In this document: positions 24,668 through 33,720 of the stretch, one piece after another
Layout: the number at the start of each line of letters is the position of its first letter
How positions within the stretch are numbered: position 1 is the stretch's first letter
Source: an uncultured Oscillospiraceae bacterium
GTDB lineage: Bacteria; Bacillota; Clostridia; Oscillospirales; Oscillospiraceae
DNA: 64,000 nt
Assembly (NCBI GenBank): GCA_950075865.1
Contig: CATMVA010000009.1
Location: 1 to 64,000, forward strand
Direction of reading: 5' to 3'
Made by a program: the position numbers and the translations under genes
Notes under the pieces: model-generated
Told to the model about the DNA's origin: nothing
Seen by the model: the letters and a program-made list of their open reading frames with translations, nothing else
Databases searched by the model: none

Positions 24668-25630
24668 TCAGTTCAGCAGGGAGAAATCGAAGCTGTCGGC
24701 CAGTTTTTCCAGCTCGGCCTGGCCGATGGGGCCCGAGGAGAAGGTGTCGTCCCCCGCGGTGCCGGTGAGGACGTTGATAAAGAGGAAGCCGTTCTCCATG
24801 TCGGCCCAGATGAAGGAACGGTTGGGGCCCAGAGAGAGCTTCACAGGCACGCCCAAGGCGGTCTCGTAGTCCCACTCGGTGTAATCCTCCAAGTTGCCTA
24901 CGTTCAGGGCCACCTCGTCAAAGATCCCCTTTCTGACATAGCGGAACTGATAGTCCATGGCACCGTAGTCCACCTGCTCGGCCGTCCCCTCGAAGGAGAG
25001 GGTGCCGTCGTCATAGAGATAGCCCCAGAAGGCGAGGTTGCCCTCCCCCAAGAAGGTGGCGCCCAGTTCGCCCCGCAGGTCGCCGGTGCCGTCCAGCTCG
25101 GTCATCGTTTGATGGAGCTTGAGGCCGTACTTGTCCACGATCTCATCCAATTTGGCGGCCATGGTGTCGTCGTAGACCGCGTAGTGCTGGTATTTGCCCC
25201 CCTCGTCGTAGATCTCGTTGCCGAAGGAGCGGACACTCATATATTGGTCATAGAAGCTCTTCCACTCCATGCAGGCTTTGGCCTCCGGGGTATCGGCGTA
25301 GCCCTGCATGGAGATCATGTCCACCACCCGGATCTCCTCGTCGTAGTGGTCGATGACCTCCCAGCCATCCGGGTCTTGGGTAAAGACCGGGACAGGGATG
25401 CGGAGGGTGGTGCGCTCCGGGAAGGCCAGATCCCGGAGTCCGAACAGGTTGAAGGCCATAGCGGTGGCCCCCAGGGCGCAGATGAGGGCAGCGGCAGCGG
25501 CCACCGTCAACAGTCTGCGGGTGAACATCGTGTGGGTTTTCATGGTTGTCTCCTTTATCAGCTCGTCTACCCGCACTGAGGTATGAAGCTGGGAAAAGGT
25601 TTCCTTATAGAGATCTCTGTTATTCTTCAT
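24668..25630 (-). CDS. Probable membrane anti-sigma factor
   Basis: 320 residues. A short cytoplasmic N-terminus (about 35 residues, LHTSVRVDELIKETTMK) precedes a membrane helix (about 39-60) and a large extracytoplasmic domain of unknown fold. The first 11 bases overlap the end of the sigma gene, the usual arrangement for a sigma / anti-sigma pair. The anti-sigma role is inferred from position and topology, as no ZAS or RsgI motif is obvious. Confidence 0.75.
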   Translation of the reverse strand: MKNNRDLYKETFSQLHTSVRVDELIKETTMKTHTMFTRRLLTVAAAAALICALGATAMAFNLFGLRDLAFPERTTLRIPVPVFTQDPDGWEVIDHYDEEIRVVDMISMQGYADTPEAKACMEWKSFYDQYMSVRSFGNEIYDEGGKYQHYAVYDDTMAAKLDEIVDKYGLKLHQTMTELDGTGDLRGELGATFLGEGNLAFWGYLYDDGTLSFEGTAEQVDYGAMDYQFRYVRKGIFDEVALNVGNLEDYTEWDYETALGVPVKLSLGPNRSFIWADMENGFLFINVLTGTAGDDTFSSGPIGQAELEKLADSFDFSLLN

Positions 25631-26105
25631 CCTTCCACACCTCCGTCAGGTTGGTTTTTAATTGCTGCCGGGCCCGGGAGAGCCGGGTGGTCACCGCGGT
25701 GGTGCTCAGGTGCAGCACGTCAGCGATCTCGCTGACCGACAGCTCTTCGTAGTAAAACAGGTACAGTACTGTGCGGTATTTTTCGGGCAGGGCCATGACC
25801 TCCCGGTAGAGCTCGCTCTGCTCGGGAAACTGGAACTGGACGGGCTGGTCGGCATCCTCCAGGGATACCCAGGAACGTTGTTTCTTCTGCCGCAGACCGT
25901 TTTTGCACTGATTGATGGTGACACGGATGAGCCAGGCCTTCACGTGCTCCTCGCTCTGGAACTCCTTTTTGCAGCTGTACAGCCGCAGGAGGACCTCCTG
26001 CACAGTATCGTCCCCGTCGTGGGGATTGGCGTAATAGTTCAGCGCGATGCGGAAGATCATATCCTTGTACCGTTCCGCCCGTTGGGTGAATTCTGTCCGG
26101 GTCAT
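25620..26105 (-). CDS. ECF-type RNA polymerase sigma factor
   Basis: 161 residues, sigma-70 family lacking regions 1 and 3. Region 2 is ERYKDMIFRIALNYYANPHDGDDTVQEVLLRLY, and region 4 is LPEKYRTVLYLFYYEELSVSEIADVLHLSTTAVTTRLSRAR, ending in a short tail. The start is the ATG at 26105 with GGAAGGAA upstream. It is expected to direct transcription of a small stress or envelope regulon and to be held by the downstream membrane protein. Confidence 0.93.
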   Translation of the reverse strand: MTRTEFTQRAERYKDMIFRIALNYYANPHDGDDTVQEVLLRLYSCKKEFQSEEHVKAWLIRVTINQCKNGLRQKKQRSWVSLEDADQPVQFQFPEQSELYREVMALPEKYRTVLYLFYYEELSVSEIADVLHLSTTAVTTRLSRARQQLKTNLTEVWKDEE

Positions 26106-26139
26106 GACGTTCGTTCCTTCCCTTTGAAAGCTTTCACCC

Positions 26140-26169
26140 ATAATACACCCGACGGGGGGATCTTGTCAC
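26140..26169 (-). promoter_or_regulatory. Possible promoter of the sigma / anti-sigma pair
   Basis: Minus strand GTGACA (26164-26169), 18-base spacer, TATTAT (26140-26145). It looks sigma-A-like rather than ECF-like. Confidence 0.45.
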
Positions 26170-26230
26170 ACGGAAGTTGTATTTTTTCTTTTCCTGTCCC
26201 CGGCCAGGCGGCCTGGGGAGAAAATATTCC

Positions 26231-26259
26231 TTGTTTTTCCAACGGGGCTATGCTAAAAT
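26231..26259 (+). promoter_or_regulatory. Predicted promoter of prfB
   Basis: TTGTTT (26231-26236), 17-base spacer, extended TGC-TAAAAT (-10 at 26254-26259). Confidence 0.7.
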
Positions 26260-26293
26260 ACGGATAAGATTTGAAGAAATGAGTGTCTGAATT

Positions 26294-27415
26294 ATGCTGC
26301 AATTTGACGAGTATAAGATCAAGCTGAACAACCTGAAGCCCACTCTGGCTGAGCTGGGCCAGGCACTGGATCTGGAGAGTGCCCAGCGGGAGCTGGAAAT
26401 GCTGGAGTCCGAGTCAGCCTCCGAGGGCTTCTGGGACGATCTGGAGAAATCCCAGAAGGCTACCCGGCGGATGAACACCCTCCGAGGAAAGCTGGAGAGC
26501 CAGCAGCGCCGGGAGCGGGAGTGGGACGACCTGCTCACCCTCTGCGAGATGGGTAACGAGGAGGAGGACGAGTCCCTCCTCCCCGAGTTGGAGGAGGGCT
26601 ACGCCAGGCTGGAGAAGGAGATGGAGGAGGCCCGGCTCTCCACCCTCTTTACCGGGGAGTACGACGGCAACAACGTGATCCTCACCATCCACGCCGGCGC
26701 CGGCGGTACCGAGGCCCAGGACTGGGCCCAGATGCTCCTGAGGATGTACACCCGCTGGGCCGAGCGCCACGGTTTTGGCTGCAATGTGGCTGATGTCACC
26801 GACGGGGACGAGGCGGGCATCAAATCGGCCACCATTATTATTGAAGGGGAGAACGCCTACGGCCACCTGAAGAGCGAGCACGGCGTCCACCGGCTGGTCC
26901 GCATCTCTCCCTTCGACGCCAACGCCCGGCGGCAGACCTCCTTCGCCGCGTTGGAGGTCATGCCCGAGATCCCTGACGACGTGGAGGTGGACATCCGTCC
27001 TGAGGACGTCGAGATGCAGGTCTACCGCTCTTCGGGCGCCGGCGGACAGCACATTAACAAGACCTCCTCGGCTGTGCGCCTTATCCACAAGCCCACCGGC
27101 ATCGTGGTGGCCTCCCAGCAGGAGCGCAGCCAGTTCCAGAACAAGGAGACCTGTATGAAGATGCTGCGAAGCAAGCTGGTGGAGCTCCAGATGCAGCAGC
27201 ACGCCGAGAAGATCAGCGACATCAAGGGGGTCCAGCTCAAGATCGAGTGGGGCAGCCAGATCCGCTCCTACGTCTTCATGCCCTACCAGCTGGTGAAGGA
27301 CAACCGCACCGGCTACGAGACCAGCAACGTGAACGGGGTCATGGACGGGGACCTGGACGGATTCATCAACGCCTATCTTTCCTGCGCCGCCACCGGCAAC
27401 TGGGTCACCAAATAA
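26294..27415 (+). CDS. prfB: Peptide chain release factor 2, continuous frame
   Basis: Class I release factor for UAA and UGA codons. 373 residues in one frame: the helical N-terminal domain, the SPF codon-recognition motif at 205-207, and the GGQ hydrolysis motif at 250-252 within SSGAGGQHINKTSS. Many bacteria carry a programmed +1 frameshift near codon 25; here the corresponding LGQALDLES stretch reads straight through, so there is no UGA autoregulation. Its own promoter and terminator make it monocistronic. Confidence 0.97.
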   Translation: MLQFDEYKIKLNNLKPTLAELGQALDLESAQRELEMLESESASEGFWDDLEKSQKATRRMNTLRGKLESQQRREREWDDLLTLCEMGNEEEDESLLPELEEGYARLEKEMEEARLSTLFTGEYDGNNVILTIHAGAGGTEAQDWAQMLLRMYTRWAERHGFGCNVADVTDGDEAGIKSATIIIEGENAYGHLKSEHGVHRLVRISPFDANARRQTSFAALEVMPEIPDDVEVDIRPEDVEMQVYRSSGAGGQHINKTSSAVRLIHKPTGIVVASQQERSQFQNKETCMKMLRSKLVELQMQQHAEKISDIKGVQLKIEWGSQIRSYVFMPYQLVKDNRTGYETSNVNGVMDGDLDGFINAYLSCAATGNWVTK

Positions 27416-27420
27416 GAGAA

Positions 27421-27466
27421 AAAAGAAGGGGAGCCTTCCGCCCGCGGGCGGAGGGCTCCCCTTTTC
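27421..27466 (+). terminator. Terminator of prfB
   Basis: A long GC stem (AAGGGGAGCC... with GGCTCCCCTT, plus an inner CCGCCCGCGGGCGG core) ending in TTTT. Confidence 0.88.
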
Positions 27467-27562
27467 CCACAGGAAAAAAAGACGAAAATTGGCGGGAAAA
27501 ATCCGTCTTTTTCTCCAAGTCAGAAAAACATGGAAAATATTTATTTTTTCACAAGATTTTGG

Positions 27563-27591
27563 TTGAAATCGTCGCCGGATTGGGGTACAAT
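27563..27591 (+). promoter_or_regulatory. Predicted promoter of trmL and possibly the glycolysis block
   Basis: TTGAAA (27563-27568), 17-base spacer, TACAAT (27586-27591), about 20 bases before the trmL ribosome site. Confidence 0.75.
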
Positions 27592-27616
27592 ATGCATTGA
27601 ATGCGGAGGTGATCCC

Positions 27617-28111
27617 ATGCTCAATATTGTCCTGGTGGAGCCCGAGATCCACCCCAACACGGGCAACGTGGCCCGGACCTGCGCGGCCACCGGGATCCGC
27701 CTCCATCTGGTGGAGCCCCTGGGCTTTGACATCAGCGACAAGGCGGTGAAGCGGGCGGGACTGGACTACTGGCCCCTGGTGGACCTCCATGTCTGGCCCG
27801 GCCTGGATGCCCTCTTCGAGGCTGAAAGGCCCGAGGACATTTGGCTGGCCACCGCCAAGGGGGCCAAAAGCTACGTAGATCCGTCGGTCCGGTTCCGGGA
27901 CGGCTGCTGGCTCTTCTTCGGCAAGGAGACCAAGGGCCTGGACGAGAGCTTCCGCCTTGCCCACGCCGACCGCTGCATCCGCATCCCCATCCGGGCCGAG
28001 GCGCGGTGCCTCAACCTCTCCAACTCGGTGGCCATCCTGGCGTACGAGGCTCTCCGCCAGACCGGGTTCCCCGGGCTCAAGCCCACGGGAGAGATGGCGG
28101 ACCTTACATGA
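27617..28111 (+). CDS. trmL: tRNA (cytidine/uridine-2'-O-)-methyltransferase TrmL
   Basis: SPOUT-fold enzyme that methylates the ribose of the wobble base of tRNA-Leu species. 164 residues, normal length. Motifs: VEPEIHPNTGNVARTCAATG at the start and the trefoil-knot segments WLFFGKETKGLD and RCLNLSNSVAILAYEALRQ. The start at 27617 follows GGAGGTG. It precedes pgk by 34 bases and may share its transcript. A likely target, tRNA-Leu(TAA), is encoded at 10148. Confidence 0.93.
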   Translation: MLNIVLVEPEIHPNTGNVARTCAATGIRLHLVEPLGFDISDKAVKRAGLDYWPLVDLHVWPGLDALFEAERPEDIWLATAKGAKSYVDPSVRFRDGCWLFFGKETKGLDESFRLAHADRCIRIPIRAEARCLNLSNSVAILAYEALRQTGFPGLKPTGEMADLT

Positions 28112-28145
28112 TATCTGCCTACTTTAATGAAGGAGGAAAAAGATC

Positions 28146-29426
28146 ATGAACTACAACAAAAAGACGGTAAAAGACGTGGACGTGAAGGGCAAGAAGGTCC
28201 TGCTGCGCTGTGACTTCAACGTGCCCCTCGCCAAGGACGGCAGCGGCGTCATCACCGACGACAAGCGCATCCGGGCCGCCCTGCCCACTATCCAGTACCT
28301 GCTGGAGCAGGGAGCCGCCGTCATCGCCTGCTCCCACCTGGGCAAGCCCGAGGCCAGCTTTGACAAGTGGGTGAAGAAGCAGACCGAGAAGGGCAAGGAC
28401 CCTGCCACCCTTACCGAGGAGAAGTGGCAGAAGACCCTGAAGGAGCTGCGGATGGAGCCTGTGGCCAAGCGTCTCGGCGAGTTGCTGGGCAAGGAGGTCA
28501 TTCTGGCCGACGACGTGGTGGGCCCCGACGCCACCGCCAAGGCTGCCGCCCTGAAGAGCGGCGAGATCATGCTCCTCCAGAACACCCGTTTTGAGAAGGG
28601 CGAGACCAAGGGCGATCCCGAGCTGGCCAAGAAGATGGCCGCCCTGGCCGGAGCCGACGGCGTGTACGTTTCCGACGCCTTTGGCGCCGTCCACCGTGCC
28701 CACGCCTCCACCGCCGTGGTGGCCGATTACCTGCCCGCCGTGTCCGGCTTCCTCATTCAGAAGGAGCTGGAGATCATCGGCGGCGCCCTGGCCGCTCCCA
28801 AGCGTCCTCTGGTGGCCATCCTGGGCGGCAGCAAGGTTTCCTCCAAGATCGGCGTCATCAACAACCTGCTGGAGATCGCTGACACCATCATCATCGGCGG
28901 CGGCATGGCCTACACCTTCTCGGCCGCTCAGGGCGGCAAGGTGGGCAACTCCCTGCTGGAGGAGGACTGGAAGGCCTACTCCCTGGAGATGGTCGAGAAG
29001 GCCAAGCAGAAGGGCGTGAAGCTCCTGTTGCCCGTGGACACCGTTATCGCTGACAAGTTCGCCGCCGATGCTAACAGCCAGGTGGTCAAGTCCGGGGAGA
29101 TCCCCGATGGCTGGGAGGGCCTGGACATCGGGCCCGAGACCGTGAAGCTCTATTGCGACGCCGTGAAGGACGCCGGCACCGTTATCTGGAACGGCCCCAT
29201 GGGCGTCTTTGAGTTCGAGAAGTTTGCCGTGGGCACCAAGGCCGTGGCCGAGGCTCTCTCCGAGACTTCCGCCATCACCATCATCGGCGGCGGCGACAGT
29301 GCGGCGGCCGTCCAGCAGCTGGGCTACGCCGACAAGATGACCCATATCTCCACCGGTGGCGGCGCAAGTCTGGAATTTATGGAAGGAAAAGAGCTGCCCG
29401 GCGTCGCTTGCCTGCTGGACGCGTAA
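28146..29426 (+). CDS. pgk: Phosphoglycerate kinase
   Basis: Transfers phosphate from 1,3-bisphosphoglycerate to ADP. 426 residues, about 30 longer than usual, because of a lysine-rich insertion after SHLGKPEA (about residues 75-105, [20 protein letters not shown]). Core motifs [54 protein letters not shown] and the nucleotide-binding GGGDSAAAV are present. First of the lower-glycolysis block. Confidence 0.97.
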   Translation: MNYNKKTVKDVDVKGKKVLLRCDFNVPLAKDGSGVITDDKRIRAALPTIQYLLEQGAAVIACSHLGKPEASFDKWVKKQTEKGKDPATLTEEKWQKTLKELRMEPVAKRLGELLGKEVILADDVVGPDATAKAAALKSGEIMLLQNTRFEKGETKGDPELAKKMAALAGADGVYVSDAFGAVHRAHASTAVVADYLPAVSGFLIQKELEIIGGALAAPKRPLVAILGGSKVSSKIGVINNLLEIADTIIIGGGMAYTFSAAQGGKVGNSLLEEDWKAYSLEMVEKAKQKGVKLLLPVDTVIADKFAADANSQVVKSGEIPDGWEGLDIGPETVKLYCDAVKDAGTVIWNGPMGVFEFEKFAVGTKAVAEALSETSAITIIGGGDSAAAVQQLGYADKMTHISTGGGASLEFMEGKELPGVACLLDA

Positions 29427-29464
29427 AAGTTCAGATATATTATAAATAGTAAGGAGCAATACGC

Positions 29465-30238
29465 ATGAATCGTCGTTATCGCAAGACCATCATCGCCGGC
29501 AACTGGAAGATGAACAAGACCCTGACCGAGACCAAGGCCTTTGCAGAGGCCTTCAAGCCCCTGCTGAACCGTCCCAAGTGGTGCGAGGTGGTCCTGTGTG
29601 TGCCCTATGTGAACCTCCAGGCCGCCATCCGCCTGTTCAAGGACAGCAAGGTGTCCATCGGCGCCGAGAGCTGCCACTACGAGTCCACTGGCGCCTTCAC
29701 CGGCGAGGTCTCTCCCGAGATGCTCAAGGACATCGGTGTGAAGTACGTCATTATCGGCCACTCCGAGCGCCGGCAGTACTACAATGAGACCGACGTGACC
29801 GTTAACAAGAAGGTCAAGGCCGCTCTGGAGGCCGGTCTCCAGCCCATCATCTGCGTGGGCGAGTCCCTGGAGCAGCGCGAGATGGGGGTCACCATGGACC
29901 TTATTTCCTACCAGGTCAGGTGTGCCCTCTCGGGGGTGCCCGCCGAGAAGATGCGCAAGGTGGTCTTTGCCTACGAGCCCATCTGGGCCATCGGAACCGG
30001 CAAGACTGCCACCTCGGCCGAGGCTCAGGAGGTCTGCGAGGGGATCCGCACCATCATCCGCAAGAAGTACGGCGCCCGTGTGGCCCGGAGCGTCACCATC
30101 CAGTACGGTGGCTCCATGAACCCCAAGAACGCCTTTGAGCTGCTCTCCCAGCCCGACGTGGACGGCGGCCTCATCGGCGGCGCCTCCCTGAAGCCCGACC
30201 AGTTTATGGACATCATCAACGCCGCCAACCAGGAGTAA
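29465..30238 (+). CDS. tpiA: Triosephosphate isomerase
   Basis: Interconverts dihydroxyacetone phosphate and glyceraldehyde 3-phosphate. 257 residues with AGNWKMNKT (Asn and Lys of the active site), [13 protein letters not shown] (His) and [16 protein letters not shown] (catalytic Glu), plus the phosphate loop [12 protein letters not shown]. It is 38 bp downstream of pgk. Confidence 0.98.
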   Translation: MNRRYRKTIIAGNWKMNKTLTETKAFAEAFKPLLNRPKWCEVVLCVPYVNLQAAIRLFKDSKVSIGAESCHYESTGAFTGEVSPEMLKDIGVKYVIIGHSERRQYYNETDVTVNKKVKAALEAGLQPIICVGESLEQREMGVTMDLISYQVRCALSGVPAEKMRKVVFAYEPIWAIGTGKTATSAEAQEVCEGIRTIIRKKYGARVARSVTIQYGGSMNPKNAFELLSQPDVDGGLIGGASLKPDQFMDIINAANQE

Positions 30239-30240
30239 AG

Positions 30241-30361
30241 AAGCGCGGAGCAAGTCTCTGCCGCCGCGCTTGGACCGAAGCGAGGACGAGCGAAGGGCCG
30301 CAAGGCGGCCCGGAGACCAGTCCGAGTCGTAGGGAAAGCAAGACGGCGACCAGAGACTTGC
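30241..30361. other. Structured non-coding element between tpiA and gpmI
   Basis: It contains nested pairings: AAGCGCGG (30241-30248) with CCGCGCTT (30264-30271); GCAAGTCTCTG (30250-30260) with CAGAGACTTGC (30351-30361); and GGGCCG (30295-30300) with CGGCCC (30306-30311). The 30250-30260 arm lies in the loop of the first hairpin, so the long-range pairing would form a pseudoknot. No coding frame spans it. It could be a dispersed repeat or an RNA regulatory element. Confidence 0.6.
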
Positions 30362-30428
30362 GGAGCGTGACACAGCCGCTTAAAGGAAAACCACCGTGCG
30401 GTTTGACTTTTAGAAGAAGAGGTATTTT

Positions 30429-31952
30429 ATGAGTAAGACACCTACCACCCTGATCATTATGGACGGCTTCGGCCTCCGCCCGGAAACCGAGGGGAACGCC
30501 ATCGCCAACGCCCGCAAGCCCTTTTTGGAGAAGGTCTTTGCCGAGTGCCCCGGCTGCCAGCTGTCAGCTTCGGGCCTGGACGTGGGCCTGCCCGATGGGC
30601 AGATGGGCAACTCTGAGGTGGGACACACCAACATCGGCGCCGGCCGGGTGGTCTTTCAGGACCTGCCCAAGATCACCAAGGCCATCCAGGATGGCACCTT
30701 CTTTGAGAACAAGGCCTATAAGGACGCCATGCTTGCCGCCAAGGACGCTGGCAAGGCCGTTCACATCTACGGTCTCATGTCCAATGGCGGTGTCCACAGC
30801 CACATCACCCACATCCAAGCGGCGGTGAAGATGGCCCACGACCTGGGCTGCCCCAGGATCTTCGTCCACTGTTTTATGGACGGCCGGGACGTGCCCCCCA
30901 CCTCGGGCAAGGGCTTTGTGGCCGAGATGAAGAAGACCTGCGACCAGTACGGTGCCCAGATCGCCACCATCTCGGGCCGCTACTATGCCATGGACCGGGA
31001 CACCAACTGGGACCGGGTGGAGAAATCCTACAAGGCCATGGTATACGGCGAGAGTGAAAAGCGGTTTATCGGCGACCCGGTGGGGGCCATGCAGTGGAGC
31101 TATGACGCCGACGTCACCGATGAGTTCGTCATCCCCGTCATCACGGCCGAGGACGCTGAGATCGGCGAGGGGGACTCCATTATCTTTATGAACTTCCGCC
31201 CCGACCGGGCCCGGGAGATCACCCGGACCTTCGTAGATCCCGATTTCACCGGCTTTGAGAGGAAAAAGGGCTTCTTCCACGTCAATTACGTCTGCACCAC
31301 CTCCTATGACGCCTCCATGCCCAACGTGGAGATCGCCTTCCCCAAGGAGAGCCTGCAGAACATCTTCGGCGAGTATATCTCCCAGTTGGGCCTGACCCAG
31401 CTCCGCATCGCCGAGACCGAGAAGTACGCCCACGTCACTTTCTTCTTCAACGGCGGCGTTGAGACCGTCTTCCCCGGCGAGGACCGGGTGCTCATTCCCT
31501 CCCCCAAAGTGCCCACCTACGACATGAAGCCCGATATGTCTGCCCGTGAGGTGGCGGCCGAGGCGGTGAAGCGGATCGAGAGCGGTGAGTATGACGTGAT
31601 CATTCTCAACTTCGCCAACTGCGACATGGTGGGCCACACCGGCGTGTACGAGGCCGCCCGCCTGGCTGTGGAGACCGTGGACGAGTGTGTCCAGAAGGTG
31701 GTGGAGGCCACCCAGAAGATGGGCGGCGTGGCCCTCCTCACCGCCGACCACGGCAACGCCGACCGGATGCTGGAGGATGACGGCAAGACCCCCTACACCG
31801 CCCACACCACCAATCCGGTGCCCTTCTATATCGTGGGGGCCAACGTGAAGCTGCGCAACGGCAAGCTGTGCGACATCACACCCACCATGCTGGACCTGAT
31901 GGGCCTTCAGAAACCCAAGGAGATGACCGGGGAGACCCTTATCATATACTGA
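30429..31952 (+). CDS. gpmI: 2,3-bisphosphoglycerate-independent phosphoglycerate mutase
   Basis: Manganese-dependent interconversion of 3- and 2-phosphoglycerate. 507 residues of the alkaline phosphatase superfamily: LIIMDGFGLR (metal aspartate), DGQMGNSEVGHTNIGAGR with the phosphorylated serine, MDGRDVPPTSG, and the C-terminal NCDMVGHTG and TADHGNAD metal sites. It is separated from tpiA by the structured element. Confidence 0.98.
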   Translation: MSKTPTTLIIMDGFGLRPETEGNAIANARKPFLEKVFAECPGCQLSASGLDVGLPDGQMGNSEVGHTNIGAGRVVFQDLPKITKAIQDGTFFENKAYKDAMLAAKDAGKAVHIYGLMSNGGVHSHITHIQAAVKMAHDLGCPRIFVHCFMDGRDVPPTSGKGFVAEMKKTCDQYGAQIATISGRYYAMDRDTNWDRVEKSYKAMVYGESEKRFIGDPVGAMQWSYDADVTDEFVIPVITAEDAEIGEGDSIIFMNFRPDRAREITRTFVDPDFTGFERKKGFFHVNYVCTTSYDASMPNVEIAFPKESLQNIFGEYISQLGLTQLRIAETEKYAHVTFFFNGGVETVFPGEDRVLIPSPKVPTYDMKPDMSAREVAAEAVKRIESGEYDVIILNFANCDMVGHTGVYEAARLAVETVDECVQKVVEATQKMGGVALLTADHGNADRMLEDDGKTPYTAHTTNPVPFYIVGANVKLRNGKLCDITPTMLDLMGLQKPKEMTGETLIIY

Positions 31953-31956
31953 TTGT

Positions 31957-32025
31957 GCGGGCGGCTGAGGACAGATGTCCCTACAGTGTCCTTTCCGTAG
32001 GCGCCGATGTCCTCATCGGTCCATC
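31957..32025. repeat. REP-like double hairpin B
   Basis: GGACA / TGTCC (31969-31980) followed by CCGATG / CATCGG (32004-32019). The 25 bases 31995-32019, read on the minus strand, match 50054-50078 with one mismatch. The GGGCGGCTG start resembles element A at 18522. Confidence 0.7.
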
Positions 32026-32082
32026 CATTTCCGTGTAAAACAGTTATCCATGGGCAGATGCCCTGAAATTTGAAAGGAGTAG

Positions 32083-33393
<1,311 letters not shown>

Positions 33394-33409
33394 TTTGCTT
33401 GCAATATAG

Positions 33410-33443
33410 AACAGAGGGACGGCTCATGCCGTCCCTCTGTTTT
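33410..33443 (+). terminator. Terminator of eno
   Basis: AACAGAGGGACGGC pairs with GCCGTCCCTCTGTT around TCAT, then TT. Confidence 0.93.
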
Positions 33444-33485
33444 GCGTAGGTGGGACCTTGCCCTCAGGCAGAAAGCCCTGTTTAT

Positions 33486-33656
33486 TTACCCGTCCCCCCG
33501 TGTCAGATTCTCAGCATAGTCCCGAAGGCTCTCCATGGAGTTGACCCCTTGAGGCCGGGTGGAGATCTGCTCCTTCACATAGTCGGGCAGGGTGTCAAAA
33601 TACTGCTTGGCCTTGGGATTGGCCTTCAGCAGGACGTTCAGGTTGGCATACTTCAT
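33486..33656 (-). CDS. Small conserved protein, function unknown
   Basis: 56 residues, soluble and mixed-charge (ANPKAKQYFDTLPDYVKEQI). The start at 33656 is chosen because GGGAGGTGA lies nine bases upstream. It has the look of a small conserved clostridial protein, with one predicted amphipathic helix in the middle. It sits between eno and nadE on the minus strand, and no role is evident. Confidence 0.7.
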   Translation of the reverse strand: MKYANLNVLLKANPKAKQYFDTLPDYVKEQISTRPQGVNSMESLRDYAENLTRGDG

Positions 33657-33720
33657 AAAAATCACCTCCCGGACAGCTTTCCCCAAAGTGGAAAAAGTAT
33701 CCGGGAGGAGATCTATTCTC

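Noticed and set aside
26294..26400. Programmed frameshift in prfB
   Set aside because: No in-frame TGA in the expected region; the frame is continuous.
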